Origin: Deltaproteobacteria bacterium
Lineage (GTDB): Bacteria; Myxococcota_A; Polyangia; Polyangiales; Polyangiaceae
Assembly (NCBI GenBank): GCA_016218915.1
Contig: JACRCQ010000016.1
Location: 124,001 to 188,000, forward strand
DNA length: 64,000 bases
Direction of reading: 5' to 3'
Shown: positions 37,756 through 47,222 of the stretch, piece by piece
Layout of the letters: every line of letters begins with the position of its first letter
How positions within the stretch are numbered: the stretch's first letter is position 1
Position numbers and translations under genes: made by a program
The notes under the pieces: model-generated
Told to the model about the DNA's origin: nothing
The model's database searches: none
What the model saw: only the letters and a program-made list of their open reading frames with translations

Positions 37756-38127
37756 ATGAGGATACGAGGCGCGATCGGAGTGGTGCTCGTGGCGCTGGCA
37801 GCGACGGGATGCTGTGGAGGCGGGGGGAGCGACGACACCTGCAGAGCCACGCTGACGTACAGAGGGGGGACGGGGCCTGGGGCCGGCACGGACAAAGCCG
37901 CGGCGCAGAAGGGCGCGTGCTGGAAGTACTGCATCGATCGGGATCCCGATGTGGACGCGGCCTACAAGCGCTGGGTTGCAGCGGGCAACCAGCCCAAGCC
38001 GGGGGGCAAGACGTGGACGCTCGACGATGTCCCGTCGCTGAAGATGGTCCGGCTCGCCTGCGAGGATCAGTGTCAACGCGACATCGCGGCTGGCAAGGCA
38101 CAGATCACGTTTGCCAACTGCAAGTAG
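37756..38127 (+). CDS. Small cysteine-rich lipoprotein
   Basis: This is a 123-residue protein. The signal ends ALAATGCCGGGG; the mature part has paired cysteines (CWKYCIDRDPDVDAAY; CEDQCQRDI). The CxxxC pattern separated by about 50 residues suggests a small helical hairpin held by two disulfides. It is divergent from the hydrolase gene across 119 bases. Function unknown. Confidence 0.7.
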   Translation: MRIRGAIGVVLVALAATGCCGGGGSDDTCRATLTYRGGTGPGAGTDKAAAQKGACWKYCIDRDPDVDAAYKRWVAAGNQPKPGGKTWTLDDVPSLKMVRLACEDQCQRDIAAGKAQITFANCK

Positions 38128-38338
38128 CGCGCGGCCGGGGCGTCGATCGTTGGCGCGGGCGATTCCGCAACCAAGGCCCAGTGTCGAGGTCGGGATTTGA
38201 CCGACGGTGTCGTGTCTACGGACATGGTGCGCGGTATCGCGATTCCGCGGGACGCGGCGCCCATCGGGGCGGCGATGGCTACTCGCTGTGGGACATGATG
38301 TGGGCTCCAAACGAGGCTCCGAGTCAAGCTAGGACACG

Positions 38339-38370
38339 GACTCCAGCATAGACTCCGGCATAGACTCCGG
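38339..38370. repeat. 12-base tandem repeat
   Basis: Units GACTCCAGCATA and GACTCCGGCATA, then GACTCCGG. Short array upstream of the HydE-like gene, probably without coding role. Confidence 0.75.
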
Positions 38371-38448
38371 CCTGAAATCTCATGACAGGTTGACTCAGGA
38401 ACAAGCCCCGGCTGGGGCTCTGGCTAACCGGCAACGGACTTGCATCAG

Positions 38449-38470
38449 CCGCCGGCCCTTCAGCCGGCGG
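38449..38470. repeat. REP-like stem-loop, copy C
   Basis: CCGCCGGC, loop CCTTCA, GCCGGCGG: a perfect eight-base stem. Reverse orientation of copies A and B. Confidence 0.6.
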
Positions 38471-38704
38471 ATCCATAGATGGATCCATGCCGCGCCGCGA
38501 TGGCGTGCATCTCGATAGATCGCCCGCGCCATCGATTGATCCCGCCCCGCCGCGATGGCTACATGAAACGCCAACCTGCCGCAGTTGCGTTCCCCGAACG
38601 TGCTGCTTCGCGATTGAGCCCGCGAGCAGGGGGGTGACCTTCGTTTCGAACAACCCCGGTTGCCGTTCGCCCTCCAGGCGCTATCCTCCCTTCGGCCTGA
38701 GACA

Positions 38705-39823
38705 ATGACGTTGAACCAAGCAGACCTGTCTTTCGAGGACGCTCTCGCGAGTGCGCTTGCAGGGACTCCGCCCGAGGAGCGCTGGCTCGTGCCGCTTCTC
38801 TGCTCTTCCGACGAGGATGCCCCGCGTCTGTACAGGGAAGCGGATCGGGTGCGACAGCAGCGCGTCGGCGACGACGTCCACCTGCGCGCGCTCATCGAGT
38901 TCTCCAACTACTGCAAACGCAATTGCAGCTACTGCGGGTTGCGCCACGACAACCGGCGCGTCGATCGCTATCGGATGTCGATCGAGGACATCGAGCGCAC
39001 CGCGCTCGAAGCCGAGGAGCTGGGCTACCGTACGGTGGTCTTGCAGTCCGGCGAAGACCCCTGGTACACGCGCGATCGGATGTCCGAGATCATTCGCCGG
39101 ATCCGGGCACGCACGCACATGGCCATCACCTTGAGCGTGGGAGAGCGCGACTACGATACCTACCGCGCCTGGCGCGAAGCTGGCGCGGATCGATGCCTGG
39201 TTCGGATCGAGACGACGGACCCTGCGCTCTTTCGGGCGTTGCACCCGGATGACGACCTCGAGGAGCGAAAGCGTTGCATCGTATGGCTGCGCGATCTCGG
39301 CTATCAGCTCGGCTCCGGCGTGATGGTCGGCTTGCCTGGCCAGACTCCGCAGATGCTGGCGCGCGACGTGATCTGGCTGCACGAAGTCGGCGCTGAGATG
39401 ATTGGCGTCGGACCGTTCATCCCCCATCCGGACACGCCCCTGCGCCAGGCTCGAGGAGGCACGGTCGAGCAGACGCTGCGGCTCGTGTCCGTGCTCCGTC
39501 TGGCGTTTCCCTGGGCGCACCTTCCTGCCACGACCGCGATGGGCACGCTCGATCCCAACGGCAGAGAGAAGGCGCTGCAAGCGGGCGCCAACGTGATGAT
39601 GCCGAACATCACGCCCGTCTCTCACAGGGCGAGCTACCAGATCTACCCTGACAAGATCTGCACCACGGATGACGCGAAGACGTGTGCGAGCTGCGTGAGC
39701 GGGCGCCTGGCGTCGATCGGGCGCACGATCGCGACCGACCCGGGCCATGTGCTGCGCGGAGCGGATCGGCAGCGCGCGCCCGTGTGCGATCCTCCCAGGC
39801 GCCGTCTGGTCGTGTTGCCGTGA
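38705..39823 (+). CDS. hydE: HydE-like radical SAM enzyme
   Basis: This is a 372-residue protein. The radical SAM ligands are Cys70, Cys74 and Cys77 in FSNYCKRNCSYCGLR, a block characteristic of HydE and its PylB relatives. A second cluster motif C-x7-C-x2-C is complete at Cys319, Cys327 and Cys330, as in HydE. HydE makes part of the [FeFe]-hydrogenase H-cluster, yet no HydF, HydG or hydrogenase gene is in the window. The ATG at 38705 gives the best length. It may serve an unlinked hydrogenase or a different substrate. Confidence 0.83.
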   Translation: MTLNQADLSFEDALASALAGTPPEERWLVPLLCSSDEDAPRLYREADRVRQQRVGDDVHLRALIEFSNYCKRNCSYCGLRHDNRRVDRYRMSIEDIERTALEAEELGYRTVVLQSGEDPWYTRDRMSEIIRRIRARTHMAITLSVGERDYDTYRAWREAGADRCLVRIETTDPALFRALHPDDDLEERKRCIVWLRDLGYQLGSGVMVGLPGQTPQMLARDVIWLHEVGAEMIGVGPFIPHPDTPLRQARGGTVEQTLRLVSVLRLAFPWAHLPATTAMGTLDPNGREKALQAGANVMMPNITPVSHRASYQIYPDKICTTDDAKTCASCVSGRLASIGRTIATDPGHVLRGADRQRAPVCDPPRRRLVVLP

Positions 39824-39829
39824 GGATCG

Positions 39830-42800
39830 TCACTCCGTGGGCTGGCTGGCAGGCTTCCGAGGCTCTTCGTCCTTGCCCCCTGTGACGTACAGCAGCATGG
39901 CAGGAAGCGCGGGAAGCGACAGGATCATCCCCATGATCAGGCCGCCGATGACGACCGTGGCGAGGGGCCGTTGAACTTCGGCCCCTTTGCCCGTTGCGAT
40001 CGCCGCAGGCACGAACCCGACCGCAGCGATCAGCGCCGTGCTGATGCGCGCCCGCAGCGATGCCAGGGCAGCCTGCCGAACACGCTCGCGCTTGGGAAGG
40101 TCCAGAGAGATCGGCAGAAGGTTGCTCGTCATGACGATTCCCGTGATGACCGAGACACCACACAACGCCACGAACCCCACACCCGCCGGGATGCTGAAGG
40201 GCAGACCGCGAATCCACAGCGCGATCACGCCGCCCGCAAGAGCGAAGGGGAGGTTGAGCATGGTCACGACGGCGTAGCGTACCTTGCCGAAGGTGATGAC
40301 CAGCATCAGGGCGATGATTCCGAGCGCGATGGGGATGAGCATGGCAAGGTCGTTGCGCGCCTGGATGAAGTTCTGGAACTGGCCTCCCCACTCCAGCTGG
40401 ACACCTCGTGGGACCTCGACGCTCCGGGCTCGCTCCTTGGCCTCTTGCACGAATCCCACCATGTCGCGTCCCCGGACGTTGGCCTGCACCACGACGCGCC
40501 GTTGCATCTGCTCGCGGCTGATCTGGACGATGGTTCGATCCTGCTCGATGTCCGCGACCATGGAAACGGGCACCGGTTTGCCCTTCTGCGTGGTGATGGG
40601 AAGCCTTCCGAGCTGGGAGCTGTTCTGGATGGATTCGCTACCGAAGCGAAGGATCAGATCGAAGACGGGTTCGCCTTCGCGCACGACCCCCACGGGCAAA
40701 CCCGCCCGCGTGGTTGCCAGCAGATCCAGCACCGCGCGAGGTTGTACTCCAAGCCGTCCTGCGCGCTCGCGGTCCACCAACACGCGTATCGACGGCAGTC
40801 CGAAAGAGACTTCCCTGCGCACGTCAGCCGCACCAGGAACTGCCATCAAGGTCTTGCGGATCTTCTCGGCGGTATCGTTGAGTTGCTCCAGATCGCTTCC
40901 GAACACCTTGACCACCACATCGCCTCTGGCGCCTGCGACGATGTCATTGACGCGCATCTCGATTGGCTGGCTGAAGGCATTGATGGTGGCAGGCACACGA
41001 CGGCTCACCTTCGCTGAAAGCTCGTCGACGAGTTTCTCCGGGGTGAGCCCTTTGCGCCACTGCTCGCGAGGTTTGAGGATCACGAATACGTCGCTCGATT
41101 CGGGGCCTGCCGGATCGACCGCGCCTTCGGGGCGCCCGATGCGGTTCACGACCGTCTCGACTTCGGGAGTCTCCTTGAGGGCCTGCTCGGTTTCCTTGCC
41201 GAGGGCGATGGCCTGGGTGAGCGACGTGCTCGGAGGGCGCAGCGCATCGACCGCGAACGCACCCTCGAACACCCTGGGAAGGAAGTCCGCTCCCATTCCT
41301 GCGCCGAGCCCGAGCCCCAGGGCCGTGACCAAGGCCGCTGCGGCGAGCGTGGTCTTGGGGTATTTCAGGGATCCGTCGAGAAGAGGCGCATAGTAGCGTT
41401 TGGCCACGCGGGTCAGCCAGGGATCGGCGGGAGCTCCCGGCTTGCCCGCTGTCAAGACCCAGCCGGCCACGGCGGGAACGAACACCAAGGCATACAGAAG
41501 TGAGCCCGCGAGCATGAACACGAGGGACAGGACCACAGGCCGGAACATCTTGCCTTCGATTCCCGACAACGTGGCGAGGGGAAGGAAGACCAGGAGCGTG
41601 ATGATCACCCCGAACACCGCTGGCCGGGCGACGTGCATCATGGCGTCGAGCAAGGCCCGGATCCGCTTCTGCTTGTCATGCTCACCATGAGAGTCGGTCA
41701 AGGCGTGCTCGACGGTCAGAACCGTGCCTTCCACCACGATACCGAAGTCGACCGCGCCGAGGGACATGACATTACCGCTGTAGCCGACCAGCTTCAGGCC
41801 GATGAATCCCACGAGCAGCGAGAAGGGAATGGCTCCGGCCACCAGAAACCCTGCCCGGAGACTTCCCAGGGTCAACACCAGGCACAACACCGTGATCAAC
41901 GCGCCTTCGCTCAGGTTCTTCGCGATGGTCTTGATGACCCCGTTGATGAACTCCGCACGGTCGTAGTAGGGCTCGATGACCAGATCGGGAGGCAGAGTCG
42001 GCTTGATTGCCTCGATGGCGGCCTTGACCCGGGTGACCACATCCCGGCTGTTCTGCCCCTTGAGCATCAGCACGCTCGCTCCGACGATCTCCCCACGCCC
42101 GTCGCGTGTCATCGCCCCCTGACGCAGCGCCGGTCCGGTATCCACCTCGGCAACCTGTCCCACCCGTATGGGAACACCGTGCTCGTCGGTTCTCACCACT
42201 GTAGCCGCGATGTCCTCGACGCCGCGGAAACGTGCGTCGCCTCGCAGCACGACCTGCTCGCCGTCCTGCTCCAGATATCCGCCTCCGGACAGCGCGTTGT
42301 CTCTTTGCAGGGCGTCGCGGACCTGTTCGACGGATATTGCGTGGGCGGCCAGCCGGGCGGGGTCCAGGGTAACCCGGTATTGCTTGATGGAGCCTCCGAA
42401 GCCGACGACCTCGATCACGCCAGGGACCTGGCGCAAGCGTGCGCCGAGCTGCCATTCCACGATCGTTCGCAGCTCTTCCTGGCTGCGGGAAGGATTGCTG
42501 GAGCGGAGCTCGAACATGTAGATCTCGCCGAGTCCGGTGGAGATCGGTCCCATCTCGGGCTTGCCGATGTCCGCGGGAATCCGATCGCGCACGAGCAGCA
42601 ATCGCTCGTTGACCTGGGACCGCGCGAAGTACGTGTCCACATCGTCGACGAAGGTGAGCCACACAATCGAGATGCCGAGCTTGGTGATGCTCCGGGTTTG
42701 CTTGAGGCCGGGCAGTCCGGCCATCGCGCGTTCGACCGGCTGGGTGACCTGGGTCTCCATCTCCGTGGCACTGAGGGCGGGTGCCCGGGTGACCACCTGC

Positions 42801-42937
42801 ACCTGCACCGGGGTCACGTCAGGCACCGCGTCGATGGGAAGGCGCGACAGCGACCAGAGTCCGATGGCCATCACGATCGCTGCCACGAGCAGCGCCAGCA
42901 GGCGATTTTCGGCGGCCCAGCGTACCAGAGCGCTCAT
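39830..42937 (-). CDS. Heavy-metal RND efflux pump (CzcA/CusA family)
   Basis: This 1035-residue inner-membrane proton-driven pump expels metal ions. It begins with the family's typical LPIDAVPDVTPVQVQV and has two RND halves. The TM4 proton-relay motif reads DFGIVVEGTVLTVE (Asp397, Glu403, Glu410). CzcA-type pumps for divalent metals have DFG with Asp at the middle position; here it is Glu. CusA-type Cu/Ag pumps lack the DFG. The start overlaps the adaptor stop (42934-42937). The metal is probably divalent, but this is inference. Confidence 0.93.
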   Translation of the reverse strand: MSALVRWAAENRLLALLVAAIVMAIGLWSLSRLPIDAVPDVTPVQVQVVTRAPALSATEMETQVTQPVERAMAGLPGLKQTRSITKLGISIVWLTFVDDVDTYFARSQVNERLLLVRDRIPADIGKPEMGPISTGLGEIYMFELRSSNPSRSQEELRTIVEWQLGARLRQVPGVIEVVGFGGSIKQYRVTLDPARLAAHAISVEQVRDALQRDNALSGGGYLEQDGEQVVLRGDARFRGVEDIAATVVRTDEHGVPIRVGQVAEVDTGPALRQGAMTRDGRGEIVGASVLMLKGQNSRDVVTRVKAAIEAIKPTLPPDLVIEPYYDRAEFINGVIKTIAKNLSEGALITVLCLVLTLGSLRAGFLVAGAIPFSLLVGFIGLKLVGYSGNVMSLGAVDFGIVVEGTVLTVEHALTDSHGEHDKQKRIRALLDAMMHVARPAVFGVIITLLVFLPLATLSGIEGKMFRPVVLSLVFMLAGSLLYALVFVPAVAGWVLTAGKPGAPADPWLTRVAKRYYAPLLDGSLKYPKTTLAAAALVTALGLGLGAGMGADFLPRVFEGAFAVDALRPPSTSLTQAIALGKETEQALKETPEVETVVNRIGRPEGAVDPAGPESSDVFVILKPREQWRKGLTPEKLVDELSAKVSRRVPATINAFSQPIEMRVNDIVAGARGDVVVKVFGSDLEQLNDTAEKIRKTLMAVPGAADVRREVSFGLPSIRVLVDRERAGRLGVQPRAVLDLLATTRAGLPVGVVREGEPVFDLILRFGSESIQNSSQLGRLPITTQKGKPVPVSMVADIEQDRTIVQISREQMQRRVVVQANVRGRDMVGFVQEAKERARSVEVPRGVQLEWGGQFQNFIQARNDLAMLIPIALGIIALMLVITFGKVRYAVVTMLNLPFALAGGVIALWIRGLPFSIPAGVGFVALCGVSVITGIVMTSNLLPISLDLPKRERVRQAALASLRARISTALIAAVGFVPAAIATGKGAEVQRPLATVVIGGLIMGMILSLPALPAMLLYVTGGKDEEPRKPASQPTE

Positions 42938-44082
42938 TGTCGTGAGACCTCTCCGCGGAGCAGAAAGGCCCCTTGCACCACAATCCTCTCCCCACGGGCC
43001 AGGCCTTCGGAGATCTCCGAGACCTCCGCCGTACGTCGAGCCACGTTCACTTGACGTACTTCATAGTGTCCCTTGCTGCGCTCCACGAACACCACATCGT
43101 CGTCGTCGAGCGGCTGCACCGCGGAAGAAGGAACGAGCAGCAGGCCCGGAAGCTGGAGCACCTGGATCGAAGCGCGCACGAAGAAGCCTGGGCGCAGCTC
43201 TCCGCTCGCATTGGGCACGACGACGCGGGCGCGAACGGACCTGGAGTGCTTGCCGAGATGCGGCTCGATGCTCGACAGCTTCCCCTGGTACGTCTTTCCG
43301 GGCTGCGCATCCAGCGTCAACGAAACCTCGGAGCCGATTCTCAAGTAGGGCATGTCGGTCTCGAACAGCTCGAGCATCGCCCAGACCTCGCTCAGGTCCG
43401 CCACCACGAAGGCGGTGTCTTGCGGCTGCAAGTACTGTCCGAGCACCACCTCGCGCTCGACGATCACGCCGTCGATCGGCGAGGTCAGCGCGAGCACGCC
43501 TGCAGCTGCCACCCGGTCTTCGTTGGAAGGAATGCCCACGCGCAGGGCCCGAAGCCGCGCTTCTGCGGCCGCCACGTGCGCGTCGGCCTTGTCCTTCTCG
43601 CTTCGTGCCAGCCCGAGCTCCTGAGCGGTTGTGAGATCCCGCGCCGCGAGCGCCTGCTCCCGGTTGACCCGATCGGCCGTGAAGGTGGCCTCTGCCCTCG
43701 CAGACAGGTAGTCGGCTTGCGCCGCGGCAACCGCCGGCGCCACCAGGGTGACCATCTTCTGCCCCTTGTTGACCCGGTCCCCCACCTTGCCGGTCACCGA
43801 GGTCACACGTCCCTCCAGCACCGTTCCAATGCGGGCCACCTTCTCCACATTGAAGTCCAGGGAGCCGGGCACCTGGATCTGGTGGGCAGAATCCTGGCTT
43901 CCAGCAGGCTCGACCTTCACCGCGAGTCGGTCGACGGCGGCCGGATCGAGCTGCACGATGCGCGGACCCCGGGGACCCGCATCGGCCGCGGGGGCGGCGG
44001 TCGGCTTCTCGGAACAACCGGCGGCGAGCGAGCTCGCGCACGCCAGGATCGCAACTCTGACCCATGCAGCCCATCGCTTCAT
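42934..44082 (-). CDS. RND efflux periplasmic adaptor (CzcB/CusB family)
   Basis: This is a 382-residue lipoprotein (LAAGC, Cys23). It has the membrane-fusion layout: barrel/lipoyl segment (VLEGRVTSVTGKVGDRVNKGQKM), helical hairpin (about 105-165), second lipoyl half (DGVIVEREVVLGQYLQPQ) and beta-barrel (LTLDAQPGKTYQGKLSSI). It bridges the RND pump to the TolC-like channel. No His/Met-rich metal-binding N-terminus is visible, unlike many CusB proteins. It overlaps both neighbours by four bases. Confidence 0.92.
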   Translation of the reverse strand: MKRWAAWVRVAILACASSLAAGCSEKPTAAPAADAGPRGPRIVQLDPAAVDRLAVKVEPAGSQDSAHQIQVPGSLDFNVEKVARIGTVLEGRVTSVTGKVGDRVNKGQKMVTLVAPAVAAAQADYLSARAEATFTADRVNREQALAARDLTTAQELGLARSEKDKADAHVAAAEARLRALRVGIPSNEDRVAAAGVLALTSPIDGVIVEREVVLGQYLQPQDTAFVVADLSEVWAMLELFETDMPYLRIGSEVSLTLDAQPGKTYQGKLSSIEPHLGKHSRSVRARVVVPNASGELRPGFFVRASIQVLQLPGLLLVPSSAVQPLDDDDVVFVERSKGHYEVRQVNVARRTAEVSEISEGLARGERIVVQGAFLLRGEVSRQ

Positions 44083-45314
44083 GGCAATTCTCCCAGGATG
44101 CCGACGATATCACCGTAGGCGCGCCAGGCGGTCTCGATCAAGTCGAGTCTGCGGACGCGTGCGGCGGCGAGATCCCTTCGGGCGATCAGCACCTGCACCA
44201 GCTCACCCTTGCCCGCGCGCCACGCGGTGTTTGCCGCCTCGACCAGCTGCTCCGTCGCAGGCAACCCGCTGGTGTCCACGTACTGCAGAGCCTGAGCAGC
44301 GGTCTGGTATACTTGCCAGTCGCCACGCACGCGAGCCTCCAGCGCCCCTTGCGTGGAGGTGCGCAAGGATTCTGCGCGCACGCGCTCCGCCTCGGTTCGC
44401 GCGATCTCCCCCTGGTTGCGTCGCAGCGCCGGAATCGACCATGCAAGGCCGCCGCTCACGCGCGGTTCGCCCAGGTCCCCGCGTCCGCCCGAGATGACCA
44501 GGCTCACCGGAGGGTTGCGGTCCCGGGTCGCGCGCTCTGCGGATGCCCTCCAGAACGAAGCCTCTGCTTCGTAGGCCTTGAGAAGCGCAGAGCCTTCGAG
44601 GGCGCGGCGAACCAGGTTCTGCTCGGAGCTGACCTTCATCTGCGGCAACGTTGCCGTCTCGCTCGAGGCAGGTTGACCGATGGCGGGTACGGCGGTGAGC
44701 TGCGCGAGGCGCGCCTGTGCATAGTGCAACTGCAGCTGCGCTTCGGCACGGGATTGCGCCCATCGAACGGTTTCGGACTGTGCGAAATTCCTTTCGACCA
44801 GCGTGGCTGCGTTCATCTCGTGGCGTGACGCGACCCACTGCGCTTCCTTGCGCGCCTCCTGCTCGGCCTTGATCGCCTGCTCCACGCGCGCGGCAGCCAC
44901 CACCACCGCGCCCCACGCGCTCACAGCCTCACCGGTCACGCGCGCTCGTGCGTCGCGATCCGTGAGCTTGCGCCAACGAACCAGGTTCCCTGCCTCGGAG
45001 ATCCGGGCCGACCGCTGGCCATTGACTTCCCAGGGAAGATACAGCTTGCCTTCCACCTCGAGCTGCGCGAGCCGCTGCCTTCCCGTCGTCACTTCCAGGT
45101 ACGGATTGCCGATCGACGGCAGCCGGGCCCCCACTTCGGCGGTCTGCGCGACCCGCACCGCACCCTCGGATTCCACGACGGTAGGCGCATAGGCGCGCGC
45201 CCTCTCCATGGCTTGCTCGAGCGTCAACCAGGCTTTCTCCTGCGCGCGCGCAGGCAGGACGGTGAGCATCGAGACGAGCCATGCTGCGATCATCCAGACA
45301 TTCTTGCGGAGCAT
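44079..45314 (-). CDS. TolC/CzcC-family outer-membrane efflux channel
   Basis: This is a 411-residue protein with a signal peptide ending LPARAQ. The TolC repeat appears as LTLEQAMERARAYAPTVVES and, in the second half, ALRRNQGEIARTEAERVRAES. It is the outer-membrane part of the metal-efflux complex and the first gene of the three-gene operon. The ATG at 45314 was chosen over a TTG start 24 codons upstream because the signal peptide begins there. No regulator adjoins it. Confidence 0.87.
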   Translation of the reverse strand: MLRKNVWMIAAWLVSMLTVLPARAQEKAWLTLEQAMERARAYAPTVVESEGAVRVAQTAEVGARLPSIGNPYLEVTTGRQRLAQLEVEGKLYLPWEVNGQRSARISEAGNLVRWRKLTDRDARARVTGEAVSAWGAVVVAAARVEQAIKAEQEARKEAQWVASRHEMNAATLVERNFAQSETVRWAQSRAEAQLQLHYAQARLAQLTAVPAIGQPASSETATLPQMKVSSEQNLVRRALEGSALLKAYEAEASFWRASAERATRDRNPPVSLVISGGRGDLGEPRVSGGLAWSIPALRRNQGEIARTEAERVRAESLRTSTQGALEARVRGDWQVYQTAAQALQYVDTSGLPATEQLVEAANTAWRAGKGELVQVLIARRDLAAARVRRLDLIETAWRAYGDIVGILGELP

Positions 45315-45567
45315 TCTATCGACCCGCGCGAAGTACAAGCGGGCTCCTGTGGTTCCGACGGTTGCATGATCGACAGACTCAGTCAACGAGCTGCCTATCG
45401 AGCGGCCTCATTGCAGGGGACGTGGGCAAACGGGGCGATCAGGTCCAGGAATACGGTGAAAAAGTCTTCCCGATGAACCCCTGACCTAAGATGCTCTGGA
45501 GCTCCCTCACGTTTCTTGGGGCGAAGCCGGAGCGGGTTCCGATTGCGGCGCTGCCAACGGAGCACGG

Positions 45568-46554
45568 TCACGCGCCCTGCCGCTCGCGCAAGGTGATTCG
45601 GGGATCACAAGCAGCGCCCTCGCTCTTGTCTCTGCGACGAGCCTCGATGATGGACACGACGACGGAGCCACCGAGCAGCAGGGCAATCACGCCCAGGGAG
45701 ACAGCGGCAGGAATCTTGACCAGATCGACCGCTGCCATCTTGGCTCCGACGAACACCAGGACGGAAGCGAGCCCGATCTTGAGGCGCGAGAACTTGTCGA
45801 CCATGCCCGAAAGCAGGAAGAACAGCGACCGAAGCCCGAGGATCGCGAAGATGTTGGAGGTGAACACCAGGAACGGGTCGCGCGTCACCGCGAAGATCGC
45901 CGGGATCGAGTCGAGAGCGAAGACCACGTCTGTGACTTCCACCAGGGCGAGCGCGATGAAAAGGGGCGTGGCGAGCCAGCGTGTACCGACCCGCACGAAG
46001 AAGTTGCCTTCGTGGAGCCGGTCGGACGAGGGGATCACGCGGCGCACGAGCTTCATGCTCCAGCTCTGGGTGAAGTCGCTCGCAGCACCGCGATCGCGCA
46101 AGAGCTTGACGCCCGTGAAGATCAGGAAAGCCCCGAACACGTAGATGAGCCAGTGGAAACGTTCGAGCATCGCGGCGCCGGCGAAGATCATGACGGCGCG
46201 CAGGATCAGCGCGCTCAGGATACCCCAGAACAGCACGCGGTGCTGATGAAGGGCCGGGATGCCGAGAGAGGCGAAGATGACGACGAAAACGAAGATGTTG
46301 TCGACGGACAAGCTCTTCTCGATCAAGTAGCCGGTCAGAAACTCCACAGCGGGTCGCGAGCCGAACTGCCACCAGACGAGGCCGTTGAAGGCGAGGGCCA
46401 GCGCGATCCACACCAGGCTCCAGCCGAGCGCCTCCTTGAACTTCACCTCGTGGGTTTTGCGGTGGAAGACACCGAGGTCCAGGGCGATCATCAAGAGGAC
46501 GAACACCACGAAGCCGATCCAGAGTGCGGGACTTCCGATGCCTGCGAGTTCCAT
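45568..46554 (-). CDS. TerC/Alx family membrane protein
   Basis: This is a 328-residue protein with eight or nine helices. The family motifs are EKSLSVDNIFVF (about 83-94) and VFALDSIPAIFAVT. TerC/Alx proteins handle metal ions, notably Mn2+, at the inner membrane, and are linked to tellurite or alkaline stress. AGGAGA precedes the ATG. The Arg/Lys-rich tail (EARRRDKSEG) is cytoplasmic. It follows a small lipoprotein gene by 46 bases. I see no yybP-ykoY-like element in that gap. Confidence 0.9.
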   Translation of the reverse strand: MELAGIGSPALWIGFVVFVLLMIALDLGVFHRKTHEVKFKEALGWSLVWIALALAFNGLVWWQFGSRPAVEFLTGYLIEKSLSVDNIFVFVVIFASLGIPALHQHRVLFWGILSALILRAVMIFAGAAMLERFHWLIYVFGAFLIFTGVKLLRDRGAASDFTQSWSMKLVRRVIPSSDRLHEGNFFVRVGTRWLATPLFIALALVEVTDVVFALDSIPAIFAVTRDPFLVFTSNIFAILGLRSLFFLLSGMVDKFSRLKIGLASVLVFVGAKMAAVDLVKIPAAVSLGVIALLLGGSVVVSIIEARRRDKSEGAACDPRITLRERQGA

Positions 46555-46600
46555 GACGTTGTCTCCTGACGATGAGAAGCTCGGTACGAGCAGGACGCCG

Positions 46601-46813
46601 CTAACGGAGCATGTGATGACGATCGAACGACGAGCGCTCTGCTCGGGCGGGAGCCGGCTTCGGTGAGTCGGGAGACGCCTGGCGCTCAGGGGCCTGGGAA
46701 GTGACCACGTCATTCGGGGAGGCTTCCTCGGCCTGGCCCATGCCTGTGGACAGGCAGCCGGACAGTGCGATAGCGCTAGAAACGATGAACAGCGAGATGA
46801 TGAACGGTTTCAT
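46601..46813 (-). CDS. Small lipoprotein
   Basis: This is a 70-residue protein. The signal ends SAIALSGCLSTG; the rest is short and Ala/Pro/Ser-rich (TSQAPERQASPDSPKPAPARAE). GAGGA precedes the ATG at 46813. Upstream of terC and probably in the same transcript. Divergent small lipoprotein at 47223. Function unknown. Confidence 0.7.
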   Translation of the reverse strand: MKPFIISLFIVSSAIALSGCLSTGMGQAEEASPNDVVTSQAPERQASPDSPKPAPARAERSSFDRHHMLR

Positions 46814-47222
46814 GGGCGTATCCTCGTGGGATGGGAGTCGTCGGGTTTCTTCTCGGCGGCGCGAATGATCCAGGGCTCTTGCCGCGATGAGCCGAATCTG
46901 GGTCTCGCTCGAATGTCGGTCAATTGAGGGAGTTTCGACACGATCGTTCGTTAAAACCAAAGCATCGATGGTGCCCTAACCCAAGGCTGAGCCGGCCCGG
47001 ATCATCCACCTGTGGAACTCGGGCACGCAGCACCCGTTGGCCATGCACAGGGTCCGTCCGGCCATCTCGGCGCAACGGCCGGACGGAGCCAGGACATGTC
47101 GGGTTTGCGGACAGAAACCTTCGACTCTTCCTCGGTTGACCGACAGGTTCCAGCACCCATCATTGTGGAGAGGAAATGGAAAACGAGTGCGGTGTTGGAC
47201 GACGGCACCAAGGAGATTCCCG
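46814..47222. other. Divergent intergenic region with inverted repeat
   Basis: About 410 bases between divergent small lipoprotein genes. It contains a perfect 11-base stem (47053-47087). An AT-rich patch (GTTAAAACCAAAGC) lies near 46950. No gene is supported. Confidence 0.5.
47053..47087. repeat. Perfect inverted repeat
   Basis: TCCGTCCGGCC and GGCCGGACGGA form an 11-base stem around a 13-base loop. It lies in the divergent region between two small lipoprotein genes, where an operator or transcription end is possible. Confidence 0.8.

Larger units (their letters stand above)
38128..38704. other. Repeat-bearing intergenic region before hydE
   Basis: This 577-base stretch has no convincing gene. 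It holds nearly three copies of a 12-base unit (GACTCCGGCATA, 38339-38370), a perfect REP-like stem-loop (38449-38470), a GGATCC-ATAGAT-GGATCC palindrome (38469-38486) and two copies of CGCCGCGATGGC. Confidence 0.6.

Noticed and set aside
35676..37934. One 752-codon protein covering the NRDE gene and the hydrolase region
   Set aside because: Its first 500 codons run through the hydrolase gene in a different frame and look like shadow sequence; the NRDE protein starts at the GTG at 36425.
41633..43054. 473-codon plus-strand reading across the RND operon
   Set aside because: Crosses the boundary of two real genes on the other strand and has no motif.
46555..46600. yybP-ykoY-type Mn riboswitch before the TerC/Alx gene
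   Set aside because: Only 46 bases separate it from the upstream small gene, too few for the riboswitch, and no matching motif was seen.
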